Below, in pieces: positions 1-10,931 of a stretch of 64,000 bases of DNA (within the stretch, counting starts at the first letter, position 1; every line of letters begins with the position of its first letter). The notes beneath the pieces are model-generated. The model was not told the DNA's origin and did not search any database. It saw only the letters and a list, made by a program, of their open reading frames with translations. The stretch spans positions 1 to 64,000 of the forward strand of contig JALOAS010000003.1 in assembly GCA_023228705.1 (NCBI GenBank), written 5' to 3'. Source of the DNA: Ottowia sp. GTDB taxonomy: Bacteria; Pseudomonadota; Gammaproteobacteria; Burkholderiales; Burkholderiaceae_C. The position numbers were made by a program, and so were the translations under genes.

Positions 1-2
1 CG

Positions 3-674
<672 letters not shown>

Positions 675-1035
675 AACCCGGCACGCATCGCCCGGCCACG
701 CCATGGGCGCGTCCGGCATGCCCTGCGGTCAGCGCCTCGCTGCGGAGCCCGCGCGAGTCCCGTGTCGGGAAAATGCACGGCGGCGCTGCTGGCCTTATAC
801 TTTTTTCCCAGTGCCGAGTGCATGGGCGTCGTCCCGCGGCTGTACGGCCTGCGCCCGGCCCGGACTGGACGCACGGCGAGCCGGACAGGCGCCTGCGCGA
901 CACCATGAATCACAGACACCGCAACTGCCCCCGCCACCGCGAGCAACCTGGCGGGCACGTCAAGCCCATGCCAGGCAGCCACGTGGCGGCCCGCGTCAAG
1001 GCGGCGGTGCATGCCGTGCTCATGCAGGGGGCGCC
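675..1035. other. Intergenic region hisF-guaA copy 1
   Basis: There are 361 bases between hisF and the GTG start of guaA copy 1. I see no credible gene. The open frame that runs through it upstream of guaA has no resemblance to GuaA and starts inside hisF. A TATACT hexamer sits near 793-798 but has no convincing -35 partner. Confidence 0.5.
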
Positions 1036-2709
1036 GTGAGCAGTCAAGGTCCGACGCCGGCATCCGCGGCGGGCGGCGGGAACGGCGCCAGCCCGCCACA
1101 CGACAGCATCCTCATCCTCGACTTCGGCTCGCAGCTGACGCAGCTCATTGCCCGGCGCGTGCGCGAAGCCCACGTGTACAGCGAGGTGCAGCCCGGCGAC
1201 GTCGACGATGCGTGGCTGCGCCAGCATGCCGCGGGCGGTCGGCTCAGGGGCGTGATCCTGTCGGGCAGCCACGCCAGCGCCACCAGCGCGCAAACCCGGC
1301 CGGCGCCGCCAGCGGTGTTTGAACTGGGCGTTCCGGTGCTGGGCATCTGCTACGGCATGCAGACCATGGCGCGCCAGCTCGGCGGCCGGGTCCAGGCCGA
1401 CCCGGGGCGCGAGTTCGGCCCTGCCGAGGTGCATGTTCACGGGGACACGGCGCTGCTTGCCGGAATCCGGGAATCCGGCCCGACGTCGGAACCCGACCTG
1501 CTGCAGGTCTGGATGAGCCACGGCGACCGCGTGACCGAGCTGCCGCCGGGGTTTGGCGTCATGGCCTCGACGCCCAGCTGCGCCATTGCCGGCATGGCCG
1601 ACGAGGCGCGTCGCTTCTACGGCCTGCAGTTCCACCCGGAAGTCACGCACACGCGGCAGGGCCGCGCCATCCTGGAGCGCTTCGTGCTCGGCATCTGCGG
1701 CGCGCGCGCCGACTGGACGATGGCGCAGCATGTCGCCGACGCCGTGCGGGCCATTCGCCAGCGCGTCGGCAGCGAGCGCGTGCTGCTGGGGCTCTCCGGC
1801 GGCGTTGATTCCAGTGTTGCAGCGGCGCTCATTCACCGCGCCATCGGCGACCGGCTCACCTGCGTGCTGGTCGACCATGGCCTGCTGCGCCGCAACGAGG
1901 CGCGTGAGGTCATGGAAATGATCGCCGACCGGTTGCAGGTCAACGTCGTCCGCGTCGACGCCAGCGCGCAGTTCCTCGCCCGGCTCGAGGGCGTGTCCGA
2001 CCCGGAGCAAAAGCGCAAGATCATCGGCCGCGAATTCGTCGCCGTCTTCAAGGCCGAAGCGGCCAGGCTCATCGAGCCCGGCGGCGGCCGGCCCGGCGTT
2101 CGCTTCCTGGCGCAGGGGACCATCTACCCCGACGTCATCGAGTCCGGCGCCGCCGGCGGGAAGGCCGCCACCATCAAGAGCCACCACAATGTCGGCGGCT
2201 TGCCCGCGCAGCTCGGCCTCGAGCTGCTGGAGCCGCTGCGCAACCTGTTCAAGGACGAAGTGCGCGCGCTGGGCATGGTGCTGGGTCTGCCGCCGGACAT
2301 GGTCCACCGCCACCCGTTCCCCGGCCCCGGCCTGGGCGTGCGCATCCTCGGCGAAGTGAGGAAGGAATACGCCGACATGCTGCGCCAGGCCGACGCGATC
2401 TTCATCGAGGAGTTGCGCACGGCCCGCGACCCCGCCTCGGGCAAGAGCTGGTACGACCTCACCAGCCAGGCCTTCGTCGTCTTCCAGCCCGTGAAGAGCG
2501 TCGGCGTCATGGGCGACGGTCGCACCTGGGAGTACGTCGTTGCGTTGCGCGCCGTGCAAACCACCGACTTCATGACCGCCGACTGGGCCGAATTGCCGTA
2601 CGCACTGCTGCGCAGGGTCAGCACGCGAATCATCAACGAAGTGCGCGGCATCAACCGCGTCACCTACGACGTCTCGTCCAAGCCGCCGGCAACCATAGAG
2701 TGGGAGTGA
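1036..2709 (+). CDS. guaA: GMP synthase (glutamine-hydrolysing), copy 1, intact
   Basis: GMP synthase converts XMP, ATP and glutamine to GMP. The product of 557 residues has an N-terminal class I glutaminase: DFGSQ at about residue 29, catalytic Cys105 in GICYGMQ, His200 and Glu202 in FHPEV, and the MSHGD motif. It is followed by the ATP-pyrophosphatase P-loop SGGVDSS from residue 254 and a dimerisation/XMP domain ending KPPATIEWE with an intact [12 protein letters not shown] motif. The GTG start is preceded by AGGGGG and gives an extension of about 20 low-complexity residues before the usual N-terminus; no ATG lies nearer in frame. It sits after hisF rather than after guaB. A second guaA at 37133 has a degenerate glutaminase, so this is probably the working glutamine-dependent enzyme. 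Confidence 0.95.
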   Translation: MSSQGPTPASAAGGGNGASPPHDSILILDFGSQLTQLIARRVREAHVYSEVQPGDVDDAWLRQHAAGGRLRGVILSGSHASATSAQTRPAPPAVFELGVPVLGICYGMQTMARQLGGRVQADPGREFGPAEVHVHGDTALLAGIRESGPTSEPDLLQVWMSHGDRVTELPPGFGVMASTPSCAIAGMADEARRFYGLQFHPEVTHTRQGRAILERFVLGICGARADWTMAQHVADAVRAIRQRVGSERVLLGLSGGVDSSVAAALIHRAIGDRLTCVLVDHGLLRRNEAREVMEMIADRLQVNVVRVDASAQFLARLEGVSDPEQKRKIIGREFVAVFKAEAARLIEPGGGRPGVRFLAQGTIYPDVIESGAAGGKAATIKSHHNVGGLPAQLGLELLEPLRNLFKDEVRALGMVLGLPPDMVHRHPFPGPGLGVRILGEVRKEYADMLRQADAIFIEELRTARDPASGKSWYDLTSQAFVVFQPVKSVGVMGDGRTWEYVVALRAVQTTDFMTADWAELPYALLRRVSTRIINEVRGINRVTYDVSSKPPATIEWE

Positions 2710-2825
2710 GCCATGCCGCAGCAGGCTGTCGTTGATGGCTGGTCACGCAATGGAATGGCCCTGATTTCGCGGGCGATTTCACCTTGCGGACAAGGGAGTC
2801 CGACCATGGAAAGAACAGGAGCGCC

Positions 2826-3221
2826 ATGCGCGGCAGAATGTTGCCGGCAGATCGTGGGGCTGGTGCGCACCATGTGCCGCAGGGCGTCGATGTCTGGTGG
2901 GACACCAGCGGGCACAACAACCTTGAAAAGGGCCTGCTGAACCTGGGCGCGCGCGTGCTGGTCATGTCCGGCCTGCAGGGCTCGGCGCCCGTGCTGCCGG
3001 TGGGCGCGCTGTACACGCGCGACGTCACGCTGCACGGCTTTGCCATCAGCAACGCCAGCGTGGCGGACCTGGCCCGCGCCGCGCAGGCCATCAACCGCCT
3101 GCTCGCCAGCGGCCGGCTGCGGGCGCGCATAGGCGCAACCTACGCGCTGGCGGACGCGGCCAGGGCACAGCAAGCCATGGCCAGCGGTTCCGTCCGCGGT
3201 CGCATCGTCGTGACCACGTGA
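2826..3221 (+). pseudogene. C-terminal remnant of a medium-chain (quinone oxidoreductase-like) dehydrogenase
   Basis: The frame from about residue 20 reads GVDVWWDTSGHNNLE, then GARVLVMSGLQG, then a C-terminal lobe ending GRIVVTT. This matches the last third of zinc-type alcohol dehydrogenase/quinone oxidoreductase proteins, from the end of the nucleotide-binding domain onward. Family members are about 320-340 residues, so the catalytic domain and the GxGxxG nucleotide loop are missing. I found no matching N-terminal part in the preceding 116 bases, which separate it from guaA copy 1. The ATG at 2826 is simply the first in-frame Met after the break. It is almost certainly a decayed gene. Confidence 0.75.
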
Positions 3222-3237
3222 CGCGCCGCGCGCCCGC

Positions 3238-4329
3238 TCAACGGCGCCGCAACCGCCCGACGACGCCATCCGGAAAGTAGTACACCGACAGCACGAAGAG
3301 CAGCCCCAGCCACAGCAGCCAGCGGTCCGGCGAGAACAGCGCCGGCAGCAGCGGCAGTGCAGCCGTGGCGTCGCCGGCCAGCCGCAGCAGGTCCTGCAGG
3401 TAGCTTTGCGCCACCAGCAGCAGCACGGCGCCGATCAGGGCGCCATAGATGGTTCCCATGCCACCGATGACGACGATGAGCAGCACGTCGATCATGATTT
3501 CAAAGCTGAGCGACGTATCCGGCCCGTTGTATCGCACCCAGACCGCGAGCAAGCAACCGGCCAGCGTGGCAACCAGCGCCGACAGCACGTTGGACCAGAT
3601 GCGGTACGCCGTGACCTTGTAGCCCATGGCCTCCGCCCGGAACGCGTTTTCGCGGATGGCCTGCAGGACGCGGCCAAACGGCGAGTTGACCATGCGCAGC
3701 AGGAGCAGCACCAGGGCAATGCCCAGGGCAAGCAGCAGGTAATACGTGATGATCTTGCCGTCTATGAAGACGCCCAGGATGTCCCGGTCAAAGGGCTCGA
3801 AGCTGGGCGAGAGCAGCGCGGGCAGCCGGAACGTGAGCCCGTCCTCGCCGCCCGTGATCGCCGAGAGCTGCGAGGCCAGCGTCTGGAACGCCGCGGCCAC
3901 GGCCAGCGTGATCATGGCAAAGAAGATGGCCTGCACGCGCAGCGAGAACAGGCCGATCAGCAGCGACAGCACCAGCGCCAGCGCCAGTGCGGCCAGCGTG
4001 CCCACCAGCAGCGCGGTCCAGCCCGCACCCAGGTGCACCGACGCTATGGCAATGCCGTAGGCGCCTATGCCAAAGAACATGGTGTGCGCAAAGCTGACGA
4101 TGCCGGTGTAGCCGAGCAGCAGGTCAAACGAGGCAACCAGTACCGTGAAGATGATGATCTTGGCCGCCACGTCCAGCGCGCGCACGCTGGGGAACAGCCA
4201 GGGCGCCAGCACCAGCGCCACGACAATGGCGGCCAGCAACACGGCAAGGATGCGGCTGCGCGGCAGGTCGTAGGAAAGCGTGCGGGCAAGCATGGGCGTG
4301 TGGTCTACTTCGGGGTCGATGCGCGGCAT
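3238..4329 (-). CDS. livM: Branched-chain amino acid ABC transporter permease LivM (operon 1)
   Basis: This is an inner-membrane permease of a hydrophobic amino acid ABC importer. The product of 363 residues has about nine or ten hydrophobic segments, the FDLLLGYTGIVSFAH motif near residue 68 and the VLQAIRENAFRAEAMGY cytoplasmic loop that couples LivM proteins to the ATPases. It is the last gene of a minus-strand operon (binding protein, LivG, LivF, LivH, LivM), 73 bases after livH. A second ATG at 4293 (MLARTL) is an alternative start. The substrate cannot be read from the sequence; leucine, other amino acids, amides or aromatic acids are all known for this family. Confidence 0.92.
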   Translation of the reverse strand: MPRIDPEVDHTPMLARTLSYDLPRSRILAVLLAAIVVALVLAPWLFPSVRALDVAAKIIIFTVLVASFDLLLGYTGIVSFAHTMFFGIGAYGIAIASVHLGAGWTALLVGTLAALALALVLSLLIGLFSLRVQAIFFAMITLAVAAAFQTLASQLSAITGGEDGLTFRLPALLSPSFEPFDRDILGVFIDGKIITYYLLLALGIALVLLLLRMVNSPFGRVLQAIRENAFRAEAMGYKVTAYRIWSNVLSALVATLAGCLLAVWVRYNGPDTSLSFEIMIDVLLIVVIGGMGTIYGALIGAVLLLVAQSYLQDLLRLAGDATAALPLLPALFSPDRWLLWLGLLFVLSVYYFPDGVVGRLRRR

Positions 4330-4402
4330 GCATCAGGCTTGGCGGGTGCGGCCAGGCGCTGGACGTGGCGGGTCGCCATGGTGGTCAGCAGGGCGTTCGG
4401 CC

Positions 4403-5383
4403 TCATCGGTTCGTGATCCGGTACAGGCCCCAGGGGCGCCAGAGCAGGACGATTGCCATGAGCGCAATGTTTGAAAACAGCGCGGCCTTGGGCGCCAGAT
4501 AGCCCACGTAGTTGGCCACCAGCCCCACGAGCAGGGCGCCTATGAGTGCACCGGTGGTGCTGCCCAGGCCGCCAATGATGATGACGATGAAGATGAGAAT
4601 GAGCACTTCGCCGCCCATTTGCGGAATCACGTTCTGCTCGTACAGGCCCCACATGACGCCGCCGAGCCCGGCCAGCGCGCAGCCGGCCACGAAGACGCCG
4701 ACAAAGAGACGGCGGATGCGGTAGCCCAGCGACTCGACCATCTCGCGGTTTTGCACCCCGGCGCGGATGAGCAGGCCGATCTTGGTGCGCGACAGCACCC
4801 AGGCCAGCGCCAGGAAGACGACCAGGCCCACCACCATGGCCACGACGCGGTAGCGCGTGATGACCGCGTCGCCGATGAACCAGGCGCCGCGCATGCCAGC
4901 GGGCAGCGGCAGCGGGATCTGCTGGGGTCCCCAGATGACCTTGATCAGCTCTTCACCGATGATCATGCCGCCCATGGTCGTGAGGATCTGCTTGAGGTGC
5001 TGGCCGTAGACCGGACGCACGATGAGACGTTCGAACACGATGCCCGCCGCAGCCGCTGCAGCCATGGCCGCGAGCATGGCGGGCAGGACGGCCAGCATGT
5101 TGCGCCACAGGCTGCTGGACGCGGTGTAGTCACCCATGGCCCCGAGCACGCTGGTGGCGACAAAGGCGCCCAGCGCAATGAAGACGCCGTGGCCAAAATT
5201 GAGCACGTCCATGAGGCCGAACACCAGCGTCAGCCCCGAGGCGATGATGAAGATGATCATGCCCATGGCCAGCCCGGCCGCCGTCAGCGTGAGCCAGGTC
5301 GAGCCCGTGCCCACCAGCGGCAGCGCCAGCAGCGCCAGCACGGGAACCAGAAGCAGGGGTGCGTAGTCGAGGTCTTGGTTCAT
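4403..5383 (-). CDS. livH: Branched-chain amino acid ABC transporter permease LivH (operon 1)
   Basis: This is the partner permease of the LivM protein encoded just downstream. The 326-residue product starts MNQDLDYAPLL at 5383, 25 bases after livF ends. The frame stays open further upstream, but that stretch overlaps livF and looks like shadow sequence. It contains the family motifs GLTLVFGLMDVLNFGHG (around residue 55) and the loop NREMVESLGYRIRRL, with hydrophobic segments throughout and an IGGLGSTTGALIGALLVGL segment near the C-terminus. Together with LivM it should form the transmembrane pore. Confidence 0.92.
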   Translation of the reverse strand: MNQDLDYAPLLLVPVLALLALPLVGTGSTWLTLTAAGLAMGMIIFIIASGLTLVFGLMDVLNFGHGVFIALGAFVATSVLGAMGDYTASSSLWRNMLAVLPAMLAAMAAAAAAGIVFERLIVRPVYGQHLKQILTTMGGMIIGEELIKVIWGPQQIPLPLPAGMRGAWFIGDAVITRYRVVAMVVGLVVFLALAWVLSRTKIGLLIRAGVQNREMVESLGYRIRRLFVGVFVAGCALAGLGGVMWGLYEQNVIPQMGGEVLILIFIVIIIGGLGSTTGALIGALLVGLVANYVGYLAPKAALFSNIALMAIVLLWRPWGLYRITNR

Positions 5384-5408
5384 GGGGTATGCGTTGCCGG
5401 GGCAGCCC

Positions 5409-6130
<722 letters not shown>

Positions 6131-6134
<4 letters not shown>

Positions 6135-6979
6135 TGCACGTCCCCGCGGCCGCTGGAAGCAGCCCCTGCTCCCTCCCCCCGCGGGGGGAGGGTTGGGGAG
6201 GGGGGCCCGTTATTGCTGCCGCAGGCTTCCTCGGGCGTCAGCCCGAGGTAAGCCTGCTGCACCACGGGCGAGGCGATCACCTCGTCGGGGTCGCCATCCG
6301 CAACCAGCCTGCCATCGGTCAGCACGATGATGCGGTCGGCCAGCTCGCCCACCACGTCCATCTTGTGTTCGACCAGCAGGATGGTCTTGGTCTTGTCCTG
6401 CTTGAGGCGGCGGATGAGATCGAGGATGACGGGCGTCTCGTCGCGGCTCATCCCCGCAGTGGGTTCGTCAAACATGTAGATGCTGGGCTTGAGCGCCATC
6501 AGCAGCGCCACTTCCAGCTTGCGCTGGTCACCGTGCGGCAGGGTGGCCACCACGACGTCGGCCTGCGCCAGCAGCGCGACGTCGCGCAACAGGTCTTCGG
6601 CCTCGCTGATCCAGTCCTTGTGGTCGCTCCACACGCTCCACAGCCTGAGCCCGCGGGCGCTGCTTTCGCGTGCCTGCACCGCCAGGCGCACGTTTTCCAG
6701 CACCGACAGGTTGGGGAACAGGTTGGTGAGCTGGAAGGCGCGGCCCAGGCCGATGCGCGCACGGGTCGAAGCCGGCAGCCGCGTCAGCTCGCGGCCGTCC
6801 AGGTGCACCGAACCGGCCGACGGCCTGAGCTGGCCGGAAATGAGGTTGAAGTACGTGGTCTTGCCCGCGCCGTTGGGCCCGACGATGGCGGTCAGCGTGC
6901 CGGGTTCAAAGCGGCAGCTCACCGCGTTGACGGCAACATGGCCGCCAAAGCGTATGGTCAGTTCCCGTGTTTCGAGCAT
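6131..6979 (-). CDS. livG: Branched-chain amino acid ABC transporter ATP-binding protein LivG (operon 1), repeat-derived tail
   Basis: This is the second ATPase of the Liv importer, 282 residues. Walker A GPNGAGKTT lies near residue 34, followed by a LPHGDQRKLEVA variant of the signature motif (canonical LSYGxQR), Walker B YMFDEP and the TAGMSRDE stretch seen in LivG. The normal domain ends near AYLGLTPEEA. The last 30 or so residues (GPPSPTLPPRGEGAG and beyond) are encoded by a palindromic GC-rich intergenic-type repeat read as protein. The real stop therefore seems to have been displaced by repeat insertion; the extension then runs into the livF start. Confidence 0.92.
6165..6207. repeat. 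GC-rich palindromic repeat inside the 3' end of livG
   Basis: A perfect 22-base palindrome at 6171-6192 (ten bases CCCTCCCCCC, a GC centre, then the complement) is followed by TTGGGGAGGGGGG. Repeats of this look are common between genes in betaproteobacteria and xanthomonads. Here it lies in frame within the livG coding end. Confidence 0.7.
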
Positions 6980-7076
6980 TCCTGTCGGCAGGTGGGCAAT
7001 GAACGGGCCGCTGCGCAGTGATCATGCGCTGCTCAGCAGCCCGGCCGCTGGCCGCGGCCGGTCGGGCAGGATGTGT

Positions 7077-8258
7077 TCAGCGTCCGTTCTGGATGGGGAT
7101 GTCCATCTCGTCGGGCGTGATCTCGTGCACCAGCTCGGGGATGCCCCAGGCAACGTCCGGGTCCACCTTGATCTTGAAGTGGTACATGCTCTGCATGGCC
7201 TGGTGGTCCTGCTCGCGGAACGTCATCTTGCCCTTGGGCGTGTCAAAGCTCATGCCTTCCATGGTCTTGATGAGCTTGCGCGTGTCGGTGTCACCTTCGG
7301 TCTTCTTGAGCGCGGTGACGATGGCGCTGGCTGCGGCAAAGCCGCCTGCGGTGAAAAAGTCCGGTGGCGTGCCATATTCCTTCTGGTGCTGCTCGACCAT
7401 GTAGTCGTTCATGGGGTTCTTGGGAATTTCGTAGTAATAGTACGTCGCCCCTTCCATGCCCGGGAAGTTCTTGTAAGCAGCCATGGCCGGCAGGATGTTG
7501 CCGCCGGTGGCAATCTCTATGTTGTAGCGGTCCAGTCCCAGGTCGGCAATCTTGAACGGGTTGCCGGCGCCAGCCCAGATGATGAAGATGACCTTGCGAC
7601 CCGGCTCGTCCTTGAGCGCGTCGATCAGCCGCTGCGCGCCGGCCGTGAAGTCCGTGGTGTCCGCAGGCAGGTATTCCTCGTGTACCACCTTGGCTTTCTT
7701 GATGGCGCTCTTGAATGCGGAGACGCCGTCGCGGCCAAAGGCATAGTCCTGCGCCAGCGTGGCGATGGACGTGTTGTCGCCATCCAGCGCCACGGCGTTG
7801 CTGATCGCATCCTGGCTGGAGTTGCGGCCGGTGCGGAAGATGTACCGGTTCCACTTGTCGCCCGTGATGGAATCGGCCACGGCCGGCTCCACCAGCAGGA
7901 TCTTCTTGTACTCTTCGGCCACCGGCAGCATGGCCAGCGCCACGCCCGACGAGGTGGGACCGATGGCCAGGTCGACCTTGTCGTCGGCGTACGCCGACGC
8001 CAGCAGGCTGCGGCCCAGGTCGGGCTTGCCCTGGTCGTCCTTCTCGATGACGACGATCTTCTTGCCAGCCACCTCCATGCTGCCATCGGTGGCGTAGTTC
8101 AGACCCATCATGAGTCCCGTCTGCGTTTGCTTGGCGTAGGCCTCGAGCGGACCGCTCTTGCTGTGGATGTGCGCGATCTTGATCTGGTCTGCGGCCAGCG
8201 CCGGCGTGGAAACCAGCGCCGCCACGGCGGCCAGGGTGACGAAAAGGCGTCGTTGCAT
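7077..8258 (-). CDS. Periplasmic amino acid-binding protein of Liv operon 1 (Peripla_BP_6 type)
   Basis: This is the substrate-binding subunit of the Liv-type importer. The 393-residue product begins with a Sec signal peptide (MQRRLFVTLAAVAALVSTPALA) that should be cleaved after ALA, then DQIKIAHIHSKSGPLEAY, the usual first strand of Leu/Ile/Val-binding folds. The start at 8258 is fixed by a strong AAGGAGG Shine-Dalgarno eight bases upstream. It is the first gene of the operon and is separated from livG by 97 bases. The fold is clear but the ligand is not; the SKSG sequence at the binding loop differs from the LTG/LSG of classical LivJ proteins. Confidence 0.9.
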   Translation of the reverse strand: MQRRLFVTLAAVAALVSTPALAADQIKIAHIHSKSGPLEAYAKQTQTGLMMGLNYATDGSMEVAGKKIVVIEKDDQGKPDLGRSLLASAYADDKVDLAIGPTSSGVALAMLPVAEEYKKILLVEPAVADSITGDKWNRYIFRTGRNSSQDAISNAVALDGDNTSIATLAQDYAFGRDGVSAFKSAIKKAKVVHEEYLPADTTDFTAGAQRLIDALKDEPGRKVIFIIWAGAGNPFKIADLGLDRYNIEIATGGNILPAMAAYKNFPGMEGATYYYYEIPKNPMNDYMVEQHQKEYGTPPDFFTAGGFAAASAIVTALKKTEGDTDTRKLIKTMEGMSFDTPKGKMTFREQDHQAMQSMYHFKIKVDPDVAWGIPELVHEITPDEMDIPIQNGR

Positions 8259-8286
8259 CTTGGACCTCCTTGATTGGACTGGACAC

Positions 8287-8314
8287 ACTGTACAACAAAC
8301 ACAACGTTAAGCAA
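8287..8314 (-). promoter_or_regulatory. Likely sigma-70 promoter of Liv operon 1
   Basis: On the minus strand, TTGCTT (8314-8309) and TACAGT (8292-8287) are 16 bases apart. Transcription would start near 8280, about 20 bases before the Shine-Dalgarno of the binding-protein gene. Confidence 0.45.
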
Positions 8315-8677
8315 ATTTTCGCTTCTTGCCGCGGGATGGCCGGCGCTCGCTGCCGCACACATCCGCGCACGCCGCATGCGCGATCCCACGGGCTGCGTAT
8401 GGGGTGATCCGGCGTTGTGATGCAAACCACCCGCCGGGCGGCGCCACCAGGAACAAGGAGCGTGAAAATGGTCGGCGACTACGCACAACTAACTCGTTGC
8501 CGGTATCAACGCCGATACGGCCAAGATGCGCGCAGACATCCCCGACGTGATGCGTGCGGTTGGCACCATGACGCAGGCCGCCTGGAGAGGCCATTCCTGC
8601 GTGCCGCGCTGGCTTGGCCAGAATGCCTGGCCGCCGCGCGCGACGAGCGGTGGTTCCGGGGGGTCAGCCGCCCCGCT
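8315..8677. other. Intergenic region between Liv operon 1 and the ECF sigma gene
   Basis: About 360 bases with no recognisable gene, repeat or RNA. The short open frames on both strands lack ribosome sites and family resemblance. Confidence 0.5.
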
Positions 8678-9439
8678 TTATTGCGGCAGGCTGTCGCGCA
8701 GCCGCTGCTGCACGCGGGCCACGATGCGGTCGCAACGCTCACCGGCAAACGAGAACGCATCGGCGTGGCTGATATCCAGTTGCCGCGCCAGCGCGGTGCG
8801 GAGCATGCGGCGGGCCCGCATGTAGCGCACGCGGACGGTCACCGCCGTGATTCCCAGCGCCTTGGCCGCGTCCCTGGCGGACATCTGGTCCACGCCGCAC
8901 AGCATGAACGCAGTGCGGTAGATTTCTGGCAGTGCGTCTATCTGTGCCTCCAGCGCGCCACGCAGTTCGCTGACCTGGAGCTGGGAATCGGGCTGCAGGG
9001 TCTGCGGTGCGCTGGGCGGGATGGCTGGCATGTCGTCGTCTGGTAGCGTGTGGTCAGTCGATTCGATGACGGCAGCGCGGGTTTTGTTACGGCGCCGCTG
9101 CATCAGCGCTTCATTGATGGCGATCCGGGTCAGCCAGGTGGCGGGCTTGGCGTCGCCACGGAAATTCTCGAAGTGACGGTAGGCTTTCCACCAGGCTTCC
9201 TGCACGGCCTCTTCGGCGTCTGCGTCGTTCAGCAGGATGCTGCGCGCCGCGCGGTACAGCTTCTGGTTGTGCCGGCGCATGAGCACCTCGAATGCCTGGC
9301 CGTCGCCCCGGGTGGTGCGGCGGATCAGTTCGACATCGTCCACGTCCTGCGCGCTTGCCGGCGGGTCGCCGGCGTGGCGGGGCCGCTCCGGCGCGGCCGG
9401 CAGGGTAGTGGTTCCCAGGCTGGGTGCTTGCAAAGACAT
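8678..9439 (-). CDS. RNA polymerase sigma factor, ECF (RpoE-like) subfamily
   Basis: This alternative sigma factor of 253 residues redirects RNA polymerase to a stress or signal regulon. Region 2 contains FEVLMRRHNQKLYRAARSIL and EEAVQEAWWKAYRHFENFRG (about residues 55-95), followed by TWLTRIAINEAL. Region 4 contains LPEIYRTAFMLCGVDQMSARDAAKALGITAVTVRVRYMRARRML, the helix-turn-helix. The ATG at 9439 has AGGAG upstream. A Pro/Gln-rich linker of about 40 residues joins the two regions, and the C-terminal tail is longer than usual. No anti-sigma factor is encoded next to it, so how it is controlled is not visible here. Family assignment is secure; the regulon is unknown. Confidence 0.9.
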   Translation of the reverse strand: MSLQAPSLGTTTLPAAPERPRHAGDPPASAQDVDDVELIRRTTRGDGQAFEVLMRRHNQKLYRAARSILLNDADAEEAVQEAWWKAYRHFENFRGDAKPATWLTRIAINEALMQRRRNKTRAAVIESTDHTLPDDDMPAIPPSAPQTLQPDSQLQVSELRGALEAQIDALPEIYRTAFMLCGVDQMSARDAAKALGITAVTVRVRYMRARRMLRTALARQLDISHADAFSFAGERCDRIVARVQQRLRDSLPQ

Positions 9440-9569
9440 GACTAGACTCCTCGTGCTCCGCGTACGGGCCTGCCGGTCTGTAGTCACCCGGCACGTCATT
9501 TTTATTATGCATTCAACGCCGTTGCCCTGCTGGCGACCCGGCAATCACTGGCAGGGCTGCGTCGCCGGG

Positions 9570-9605
9570 CCACAAAAAAGCCGGGCAGTCCCCGGCTTTT
9601 TGTGG
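9570..9605. terminator. Intrinsic terminator between rpoH and the ECF sigma gene
   Basis: A near-perfect inverted repeat CCACAAAAAAGCCGGG / CCCGGCTTTTTGTGG surrounds a five-base loop. The T run follows the stem on both strands. It ends transcripts coming from rpoH (minus strand), shortly after the rpoH stop at 9660. Confidence 0.9.
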
Positions 9606-9659
9606 CTCGGCGCATCGCGGCAAGCCACGTCTACTGGATGAGGCGACCGGGCGCGGCGA

Positions 9660-10604
<945 letters not shown>

Positions 10605-10632
10605 TGTGTTGGATCCTCTTTTCATGGTATGG

Positions 10633-10662
10633 ATTTTAGCACCCTGTTGGATGGAGTGCCAA
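10633..10662 (-). promoter_or_regulatory. Likely sigma-70 promoter of rpoH
   Basis: On the minus strand TTGGCA (10662-10657) and TAAAAT (10638-10633) are separated by 18 bases. A TGC just before the -10 hexamer fits an extended -10. The start would be near 10626, giving a short leader. Confidence 0.6.
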
Positions 10663-10838
10663 GCCAAAAGTTCCTTTGGCCGGGACTGTTTCCGCAAATT
10701 GGCCCAATCGGCGGGCGACTCCTGCTGGGCATCCGGGTGATTGGAGTCCGGAGCCGACTCCCGGACGAGGCGGGGCAGGGTGCTGCGGGACGAGGTAAGG
10801 GAGCTGAACGGGCGGCCTTGCCGCGCGCGCCTTGCGCG

Positions 10839-10867
10839 GCGCCCGCCACCCCTGGGGAGGCGGGCGC
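10839..10867. other. Strong GC-only hairpin downstream of the threonine ammonia-lyase gene
   Basis: GCGCCCGCC (10839-10847) pairs perfectly with GGCGGGCGC (10859-10867), and an inner CCCC/GGGG extends the stem. There is no T run, so it is more likely an mRNA 3'-end stabiliser or a Rho-linked end than an intrinsic terminator. The rest of 10663-10931 holds no gene. Confidence 0.5.
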
Positions 10868-10931
10868 GCGATGCGTGAGCACGCCATGCCTGGATCTGCG
10901 TCCCGCGCTGCAGGGGCAGGGCCGCTCGTCT

